Assembly (NCBI RefSeq): GCF_005795905.1
Contig: NZ_VAWE01000001.1
Span: 5,631,001 to 5,695,000 of the forward strand
Source: Streptomyces marianii
GTDB lineage: Bacteria > Actinomycetota > Actinomycetes > Streptomycetales > Streptomycetaceae
Direction: 5' to 3'
Length of the DNA stretch: 64,000 bases
Shown one piece after another: positions 58,275 through 64,000 of the stretch (position 1 is its first letter; every line of letters begins with the position of its first letter). The position numbers were made by a program, and so were the translations under genes. The notes below the pieces were generated by a model. That model saw only the letters and a program-made list of their open reading frames with translations, had not been told where the DNA came from and searched no databases.

Positions 58275-59558
58275 ATGACCTCGCTTTCGCCGTACGACAA
58301 CCTGACCCCGGTCATCCGGGCCGCCTACCGGGCCCGCTCCGCAGCCGCCGACATTGCGCCACTTCCGCGCGCGGTCAAGGACGACGCCCTGCTGGCGATC
58401 GCCGACGCCCTCGAGGTCCGGACGAGCGAGATCGTCGAGGCCAACGCCGAGGACATCGCCCGCGCCCGGGAAGCCGGCACGAGCGAGGCGATCATCGACA
58501 GGCTCACCCTCACCCCGGAGCGGGTCCGGGCCATCGCCGCCGACGTGCGGCACGTCGCCGCGCTGCCCGACCCGGTCGGCGAGATCGTCCGCGGCTCGAC
58601 CCTCCCCAACGGGATCGACCTCCGCCAGGTCCGCGTCCCCCTCGGCGTGGTCGGCATCATCTACGAGGCCCGGCCGAACGTGACGGTGGACGCCGCCGCG
58701 CTCTGCCTGAAGTCCGGAAACGCCGTGCTGCTGCGCGGCTCCTCCTCCGCCTACTCCTCCAACTCGGCCCTCGTGAGGGTCCTGAGGGACGCCGTCGGAG
58801 GCTCCGGGCTGCCGGCGGACGCCGTGCAACTCGTCCCGGGTGAGAGCCGCGACTCCGTACGGGAACTGATGCGCGCCCGCGGTCTCGTCGACGTCCTCAT
58901 CCCGCGGGGCGGGGCCTCCCTGATCCGGACCGTGGTCGAGGAGTCCACCGTGCCGGTCATCGAGACCGGCACCGGAAACTGCCACGTCTACGTCGACGCC
59001 GAGGCCGACCTCGACATGGCCGTCGAGATCCTGATCAACTCCAAGGCCCAGCGGCCCAGCGTCTGCAACGCCGCCGAGACCCTCCTCGTGCACCAGGACA
59101 TCGCGGGGACGTTCCTGCCCCGGGCCCTGGACGCACTCGCGGAGGCCGGCGTCACGGTCCACGCCGACGAGCGCACCCTCGCCCTCGCCGAGGGCTCCAA
59201 GGCCACGGTCGTGCCCGCCACGGCCGAGGACTGGGAGACGGAGTACCTGTCCTACGACATCGCCGCGGCCGTGGTGGACTCCCTCGACAAGGCCGTCGAG
59301 CACATCCGCCTGTGGTCCTCCGGGCACACCGAGGCCATCGTCACCACCTCCCAGGCGGCGGCCCGCCGTTTCACCCGGCTGGTGGATTCGACGACGGTGG
59401 CCGTGAACGCGTCCACCCGCTTCACCGACGGCGGCCAGTTCGGTTTCGGCGCCGAGATCGGGATCTCCACGCAGAAGCTGCACGCCCGGGGCCCGATGGG
59501 GCTGCCCGAGCTGACCTCGACCAAGTACATCGTGACGGGGGACGGTCACACCCGGTGA
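58275..59558 (+). CDS. proA: Gamma-glutamyl phosphate reductase
   Basis: Second step of proline synthesis: NADPH-dependent reduction of gamma-glutamyl phosphate to the semialdehyde. 427 residues, aldehyde-dehydrogenase fold. Signatures are [42 protein letters not shown] and the catalytic cysteine in [17 protein letters not shown] 58275 gives the normal N-terminus ([10 protein letters not shown]). Confidence 0.96.
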   Translation: MTSLSPYDNLTPVIRAAYRARSAAADIAPLPRAVKDDALLAIADALEVRTSEIVEANAEDIARAREAGTSEAIIDRLTLTPERVRAIAADVRHVAALPDPVGEIVRGSTLPNGIDLRQVRVPLGVVGIIYEARPNVTVDAAALCLKSGNAVLLRGSSSAYSSNSALVRVLRDAVGGSGLPADAVQLVPGESRDSVRELMRARGLVDVLIPRGGASLIRTVVEESTVPVIETGTGNCHVYVDAEADLDMAVEILINSKAQRPSVCNAAETLLVHQDIAGTFLPRALDALAEAGVTVHADERTLALAEGSKATVVPATAEDWETEYLSYDIAAAVVDSLDKAVEHIRLWSSGHTEAIVTTSQAAARRFTRLVDSTTVAVNASTRFTDGGQFGFGAEIGISTQKLHARGPMGLPELTSTKYIVTGDGHTR

Positions 59559-59624
59559 CGGAGGAGCGCGGTCAGTTGCCCGCACTCCCTGACGAAAACC
59601 CACGGCCAGGTCTACCCTGATGTC

Positions 59625-60233
59625 GTGCCGGACGACGTGGGGGGCAGGCCGTTCCCGGACGGCCGGGAGCCTGACGACGACCGCGGAGGCGCGGACCAGG
59701 ACTTCGCCTCCGTGGTGTTCGACGAGGACTTCGTACGGGCGGCCGAGATCCATGAACCGAGCGCCGTGGAGCGGCTGCTCGCGGCCGCACAGGCACGTGC
59801 CGAGGCCGAGGCGGCCCGTGCCCGCTCCGGGGCCGTCCCCGCCGACGACGACCTCTACGACGACGGTTACGGCCCCGCGGGCGAACACGGCAGGGAGCAC
59901 CCCTACGGGGACCTCGACCCCGACGGCCTCGACCGCTACGCGGACCCCTACGGACCGCACGGCGGCGCGCTGCGGCCCTACCGGGGCTCGGCCCGCTGGC
60001 ACCGGCCTGTCGCCTGGGTCCTCGCCGTGGTGATGGGCGTCGGCATGGTCGCCCTGGCCTTCACGGCCGTGTACCGGGGAGCGGCCGCCAACCGCCAGGA
60101 CCGCGTCCCGACACCCGCCACCACCGGTGTCGACGCGCCCGCCAAGGGCGCCGTCCCCGACCGGGTCACGGGCCCCTCCGCCTCGGCCCAGTACTCCGCG
60201 CCTCCCGTCTCTGCGGCCCCCCGCATGCCCTGA
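59625..60233 (+). CDS. Membrane protein with SVVFDExFVRAA motif, hypothetical (1)
   Basis: 202 residues, GTG start 6 bases after a -10-like TACCCT (59613-59618), so probably leaderless. An acidic cytoplasmic region contains DFASVVFDEDFVRAAEIHEP and a helical AVERLLAAAQARAEAEA, then one transmembrane helix (about 128-147), then a short external Pro/Ala tail. The next gene shares the SVVFDE motif, suggesting paired proteins with a common cytoplasmic partner. No function known. Confidence 0.8.
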   Translation: MPDDVGGRPFPDGREPDDDRGGADQDFASVVFDEDFVRAAEIHEPSAVERLLAAAQARAEAEAARARSGAVPADDDLYDDGYGPAGEHGREHPYGDLDPDGLDRYADPYGPHGGALRPYRGSARWHRPVAWVLAVVMGVGMVALAFTAVYRGAAANRQDRVPTPATTGVDAPAKGAVPDRVTGPSASAQYSAPPVSAAPRMP

Positions 60234-60342
60234 CCCGGAGGTCCCGTCCCACCGGGTCGCGGCGCCCGGCGGGTCCCCTCGCGCCGCACCCCGGCCCGCG
60301 GCAGCGCGTTTACGCGGCTCCCCGCAGACCTACTCTGAAGAT

Positions 60343-61443
60343 ATGGCAGGGCGTGGAGACCCACCTGAGGGGACACCCGAGGGGCTCCCCGGCGGAAACG
60401 ACGACGAGTACCGGTCCGTCGTCTTCGACGAATCGTTCGTTCGCGCTGCCCGCCTCCAGGAGTTCTCCGCGCAGGAACGGATGGGGGACCACGCCAAAGC
60501 CGTCCGCAGCCGCCCCGGACGGGGGCTGCGCAACGGGCCCAGGCACTTCCTGGTGCTGATGCTGCTGATCGCGATGGCCTTCGGCACCGCCGTCTACATG
60601 GGCGTGCGACACCCCTACCGGCCGCCCGGGACCCAGCCCGTCCAAGCGCTGCGGACCGTGGTCGTCCCGCTCGCCCCCGAGGGGACCGTGCCCGGGGGCG
60701 ACCCGGCCGGACTGTACGCCCGCAGCCCCGCGGCCGACTTCCGTGTCGGAGCGGCCGGCATCACCCATCCGGCCGTACGGCACACCAAGAATTTCTCGGA
60801 CGACCAGGTGACGACCGCGCTGACCATCGCCAAGGACTACCTGGTGGCGTCCTCCCTCGACCCCGCGGTGCTCACCGAGGGCGCCGTGCGGCCGGTTCGG
60901 GTACTGCTCGACCCGGACCAGCTGAACCAGTTCGACCGGTCGATGAACGCTCCCGAGGACGACGGGCGCCACGCGGCGACCGGCTGGCTCGTCCGCTTCG
61001 ACCCGGACCGGATCGCCCTGGCCGCCCCGGAGGTACGGGTCCGGGGCACGCTGGCCTTCGCCGAAGCCGGTCCCGACACGCTGGAGGTGACCTCGGACCA
61101 CACCTTCGCCTACGCGGTGCGGCCCGCGGGGAACGAGACCGGCGCGCCCACCGCCGCGGACGGGCGAGCCGTGGACACGGCCTCCCTCTTCACCGTCCGG
61201 CGCCAGCTGCACTTCCGCTTCGACCGCGACGACCTTCGCACTCACCGGGCTGAACTGCTGCTCAGCCATGTGCAGGCCGGCCCCATGTCCTGCTCGGCCG
61301 ACGCCGCCGCCCTGATGGAGCCCCTGCTGGCGGGTCAGCGGGCGACCGGCAGGGGACCGGCAGGCACCGACCCGTACGACACGCGTCGCGCCGCCCCCGC
61401 GGTCTGCGGAACCCTCACGACCGGCACTCAGCCCTCGGGCTGA
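60343..61443 (+). CDS. Membrane protein with SVVFDExFVRAA motif, hypothetical (2)
   Basis: 366 residues from ATG 60343, 6 bases after a -10-like TACTCT (60331-60336). The N-terminal cytoplasmic motif EYRSVVFDESFVRAARLQEF with SAQER parallels the previous gene. One transmembrane helix (about 69-88) leads to an extracellular domain of about 275 residues with two Cys near the end (MSCSADAA, APAVCGT) that may form a disulfide. No catalytic signature recognised. Its 3' end overlaps the convergent protease gene by 16 bases. Confidence 0.82.
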   Translation: MAGRGDPPEGTPEGLPGGNDDEYRSVVFDESFVRAARLQEFSAQERMGDHAKAVRSRPGRGLRNGPRHFLVLMLLIAMAFGTAVYMGVRHPYRPPGTQPVQALRTVVVPLAPEGTVPGGDPAGLYARSPAADFRVGAAGITHPAVRHTKNFSDDQVTTALTIAKDYLVASSLDPAVLTEGAVRPVRVLLDPDQLNQFDRSMNAPEDDGRHAATGWLVRFDPDRIALAAPEVRVRGTLAFAEAGPDTLEVTSDHTFAYAVRPAGNETGAPTAADGRAVDTASLFTVRRQLHFRFDRDDLRTHRAELLLSHVQAGPMSCSADAAALMEPLLAGQRATGRGPAGTDPYDTRRAAPAVCGTLTTGTQPSG

Positions 61444-62531
61444 CCCGTCGTCCCAGGACCGCCGTCCTTCGGCGAGTTCCCGTTGCCGCCGCCACGGTGC
61501 CCGCCGGCCGACGGGCCGGTGAACCTGTCGCGCAGACGGCCGCCCAGGTCGCCCGCGCCGCCGGCTATGTCGCCGACCAGCTTCATCAGCGGATCCTTGC
61601 TGCTGCGCACCGAGTCCGCGTAGTGCGACGCGGACTCGCGGAACGAGTCGGTGACGGAGGTGTCCTTGTCCTCCGTGCGCCGCGGGTAGTGGCCGTCCAT
61701 GATCCGCTGGTAGTCGCGGCTCTCCGCCCACTTCTTCAGCTCGGCGGCGCGCACGGTGGTGAAAGGATGCGTTCTCGGCAGCATGTTGAGGATCTTCAGC
61801 ACGGAGTCCCGAAGATCGCCCCCGGCCTCGTACTCCTCGGCCTGTTCCAAGAAGGCGTCCACGTTCATCTCGTGGAGGTGGTTGCCACCCGCGATCTTCA
61901 TCAGACCGCGCATCGAAGCCTGCAGATCCTGGCCCACCAGCAGCCCTGCCCGGTCCGCGGACAGCTCCGACTTGCGGAACCACTCCCGCAGCGCGGTCAC
62001 GATCGCCATGACCGCCACATTGCCCAGCGGGATCCAGGCCACCTTCACCGCGAGGTTGGTGAGGAACAGCAGGATCGTGCGGTAGACGGAGTGGCCGGAG
62101 AGGGCGTGCCCCACCTCGTGGCCCACGACCGCCCGCATCTCCTCCTCGTCCAGCAGCTCCACCAGGCCGGTGGTGACCATGATGATCGGCTCGTCCAGGC
62201 CGATGCACATGGCATTGGGCTTCGGGTCCTGGGTGACGTACATCTGCGGGACCTTCTCCAGGTCCAGGATGTAGCAGGCGTCGCGCAGCATCGTGTGGAG
62301 GTGCGCGAACTGGGCGTCGCTCACCCGCACCGAGTCGGAGAGGAAGAGCAGCCGCAGACTGCGCTCCGGCAGCAGCCCGCTCAGCGCCTTGAACACGGTG
62401 TCGAACCCGCTCAGCTTGCGCAGGGCGACCAGCGCCGAACGGTCCGCCGGGTGCTCGTACGCCCGCGAGGAGATCCCCGGGAAGCGTGTGCGGTGCCTGC
62501 CCGGTACGTTCTCGGAACTGCTGTCGGTCAT
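61428..62531 (-). CDS. M48-family membrane zinc metalloprotease
   Basis: 367 residues from ATG 62531, with AGGGGGC upstream. Zinc-binding HEVGH at 138-142 and the downstream glutamate ligand in SELSADRAG (about 189). The hydrophobic segment about 151-182 lies between them, as in HtpX/M48 proteins. A basic, Gly-rich C-terminal tail follows. HtpX-like proteases take part in membrane-protein quality control; the substrate here is unknown. Convergent with the preceding gene. Confidence 0.9.
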   Translation of the reverse strand: MTDSSSENVPGRHRTRFPGISSRAYEHPADRSALVALRKLSGFDTVFKALSGLLPERSLRLLFLSDSVRVSDAQFAHLHTMLRDACYILDLEKVPQMYVTQDPKPNAMCIGLDEPIIMVTTGLVELLDEEEMRAVVGHEVGHALSGHSVYRTILLFLTNLAVKVAWIPLGNVAVMAIVTALREWFRKSELSADRAGLLVGQDLQASMRGLMKIAGGNHLHEMNVDAFLEQAEEYEAGGDLRDSVLKILNMLPRTHPFTTVRAAELKKWAESRDYQRIMDGHYPRRTEDKDTSVTDSFRESASHYADSVRSSKDPLMKLVGDIAGGAGDLGGRLRDRFTGPSAGGHRGGGNGNSPKDGGPGTTGQPEG

Positions 62532-62812
62532 GGTGCCCCCTGGTTCTTCACACGTCCTGCCGGCGTCGCGGGTCGTGACCCGTCCCCCTGACAGACCCCA
62601 CACTAGGCGCTGGGGTTGCGATGCGGCGGGGGCTGTGGACAACTGCGCCGGGACCGGTTTCCACAGGGCGGCGCCCGCCCGGCGGACACCGCGCACGCCC
62701 GTGGGACCGGGACGGCGAAACCGACAACGACTGAGTCGGCGTGAGCGTGCCCGGAGCGCACGCATACGATGTGCCCGAAGTCTCCGACTCCGATCGATAG
62801 GGCCTGCAGAAG

Positions 62813-62974
62813 ATGAGTCTCGCCAGCACCGCCGCCACCCTGGTCACTCTCGCCGAGGGAGCCGAGCACGGTGGCAGCCACCAAAGCCTCAGCCCCTACC
62901 TCACCGGTTTCGGCGCGCTGGGCGCGCTGCTCCTGCTGCTGTGGATCACCACCCGCTTCAATCGCGACCGCTGA
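62813..62974 (+). CDS. 53-residue single-pass membrane protein
   Basis: [20 protein letters not shown], then Ser/His/Gln residues and one hydrophobic segment ([20 protein letters not shown]) ending in RDR. The start is 12 bases after a possible GATAGG -10-like element, with a weak AGAAG site. Too short for routine gene calling. Its place directly before nadD (38 bases) and the intact helix with basic cytoplasmic end make it plausible. Confidence 0.6.
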   Translation: MSLASTAATLVTLAEGAEHGGSHQSLSPYLTGFGALGALLLLLWITTRFNRDR

Positions 62975-63012
62975 GACGGAACCGAACGGCCGTGCCAGTA
63001 GGCTCTGCACGC

Positions 63013-63633
63013 ATGGGACAGCAGGAAGCGCCTACGACCGGCCGCGGGAAACGCCGACTCGGCGTGATGGGCGGGACGTTCGACCCGATCCACCACGGAC
63101 ACCTGGTGGCCGCCAGCGAGGTGGCGGCCCTGTTCCACCTCGACGAGGTGGTGTTCGTACCGACCGGACAGCCGTGGCAGAAGAGCCACAAGGCGGTCTC
63201 GCCGGCGGAGGACCGGTATCTGATGACGGTCATCGCCACGGCTTCCAACCCGCAGTTCTCCGTCAGCCGCATCGACATCGACCGCGGCGGACCGACGTAC
63301 ACGATCGACACCCTGCGGGACCTGCGGGCGCTCAACACCGACTCGGACCTCTTCTTCATCACCGGGGCCGACGCGCTCTCCCAGATCCTCACCTGGCGGG
63401 ACGCCGAGGAACTGTTCTCACTCGCGCACTTCATCGGCGTCACCCGGCCGGGACACGACCTGACCGACGACGGGCTCCCGAAGGGCGGCGTCTCCCTCGT
63501 GGAGGTGCCCGCGCTGGCGATCTCGTCCACCGACTGCCGGGAGAGGGTCGCGCAGGGCGATCCGGTCTGGTATCTGGTGCCGGACGGTGTGGTGCGCTAC
63601 ATCGACAAGCGCCAGTTGTACCGCGGCGAGTGA
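63013..63633 (+). CDS. nadD: Nicotinate-nucleotide adenylyltransferase
   Basis: NAD synthesis: adenylates nicotinate mononucleotide. 206 residues. The nucleotidyltransferase motif [11 protein letters not shown] is at 20-30, and the C-terminal ISSTDCR motif corresponds to ISSTxIR. ATG 63013 is 8 bases after a -10-like TAGGCT (62999-63004), with no ribosome site, so possibly leaderless. Confidence 0.96.
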   Translation: MGQQEAPTTGRGKRRLGVMGGTFDPIHHGHLVAASEVAALFHLDEVVFVPTGQPWQKSHKAVSPAEDRYLMTVIATASNPQFSVSRIDIDRGGPTYTIDTLRDLRALNTDSDLFFITGADALSQILTWRDAEELFSLAHFIGVTRPGHDLTDDGLPKGGVSLVEVPALAISSTDCRERVAQGDPVWYLVPDGVVRYIDKRQLYRGE

Positions 63634-63652
63634 GCCACGGAGAGGGGCACCG

Positions 63653-64000
63653 GTGAACGACCAGCAGAACCCGTACGACCCGTACTACCCGCAGCAACCG
63701 CAGATCATCGGCTATGACGAGTACGGGCAGCCGGTCTACCAGCAGCCCCAGCACGACCCGCAGTCCCACGGTTACGACGCGTACGGCCCGCAGTCCCAGG
63801 ACCGGCACCAGTCGCGGTACCAGCAGCCGGCGCCCCCGGAGCCCCAGGGGTACGGCTACGACCCCTACGCGCAGTCTCAGCAGCACCCCCGGTCGCCGCA
63901 CCCCCAGTCGTACGACCCGTACGGCCGGCAGCAGCCCGTTCCGCACCCTCAGTCCCAGCAGCCGCAGGAGGGCTACGGCTACGACGGCCACGGGTACGAC
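63653..64000 (+). CDS. Start of a probable LCP (LytR-CpsA-Psr) family protein, cut by the window end
   Basis: GTG 63653 with GAGAGGGG upstream, 19 bases after nadD. The visible 116 residues are a disordered Tyr/Pro/Gln tail with repeated NPYDPYYPQQ and GYDEYGQP-type units; no catalytic domain is visible yet. The gene after nadD in Streptomyces is commonly an LCP protein with just such a tail. In S. coelicolor the LCP enzyme PdtA (SCO2578) is encoded here (from memory). LCP proteins attach wall polymers to peptidoglycan. Confidence 0.65.
   Translation, partial: MNDQQNPYDPYYPQQPQIIGYDEYGQPVYQQPQHDPQSHGYDAYGPQSQDRHQSRYQQPAPPEPQGYGYDPYAQSQQHPRSPHPQSYDPYGRQQPVPHPQSQQPQEGYGYDGHGYD

Overview
This is a high-GC actinobacterial chromosome segment. 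Its gene order (tig-clpP1-clpP2-clpX, valS-folC-ndk, mreBCD-mrdA-rodA, rne, rplU-rpmA-obgE, proB-proA, nadD), strong third-position G/C, frequent GTG starts, T-tract-free hairpin terminators and probable leaderless genes all point to Streptomyces. Most of the window is conserved core.

Layout. 1-5.5 kb: tRNA-Gly, tRNA-Pro, trigger factor and the ClpP1/ClpP2/ClpX protease, with a ClgR-like operator before clpP1 and a MITE-like repeat abutting the clpX stop. 5.5-12 kb: a secreted/membrane protein, valS, folC, a DUF4233 protein and ndk. 12.3-18.6 kb: the mre cluster for lateral/spore wall synthesis. 18.6-30.4 kb: a CYTH-CHAD protein, the two halves of a B12/radical-SAM system (TIGR03960 and TIGR03936) pushed apart by a decayed mobile segment carrying a DUF6879/Scr1-type regulator module and a serine recombinase remnant, then RNase E/G.

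30.7-46.9 kb: an accessory block between rne and rplU. It holds relatives of all five enzymes of the WbpA/B/E/D/I route from UDP-GlcNAc to UDP-ManNAc(3NAc)A, a UDP-sugar 4-epimerase, three glycosyltransferases and a Tat-exported D-glucuronyl C5-epimerase homologue. An IS30-family element sits inside the terminator between the two convergent sugar operons. 47-49.5 kb: rplU-rpmA-obgE. 49.9-56 kb: a second wall-polymer block between obgE and proB, with a GT4 transferase, a Bcs1-like CDP-ribitol synthase (cytidylyltransferase fused to an SDR) and a TagF-like polyol-phosphate polymerase. 56-64 kb: proB, an unknown gene, proA, two related membrane proteins, an M48 protease, a mini-membrane protein, nadD, and the start of what is probably an LCP (LytR-CpsA-Psr) ligase that runs off the end.

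How it fits together. The MreBCD/PBP2/RodA machine builds peptidoglycan. The two sugar blocks and the putative LCP protein would make a secondary wall glycopolymer and attach it. One part is predicted to carry diacetamido-uronic acid residues that could be edited outside the cell by C5-epimerisation, the other polyol-phosphate. The five-enzyme diacetamido-uronate set next to an exported C5-epimerase is the most unusual thing here. Function of the sugar genes is inferred from family motifs and gene context only; no dedicated flippase or ABC exporter is visible in the window.
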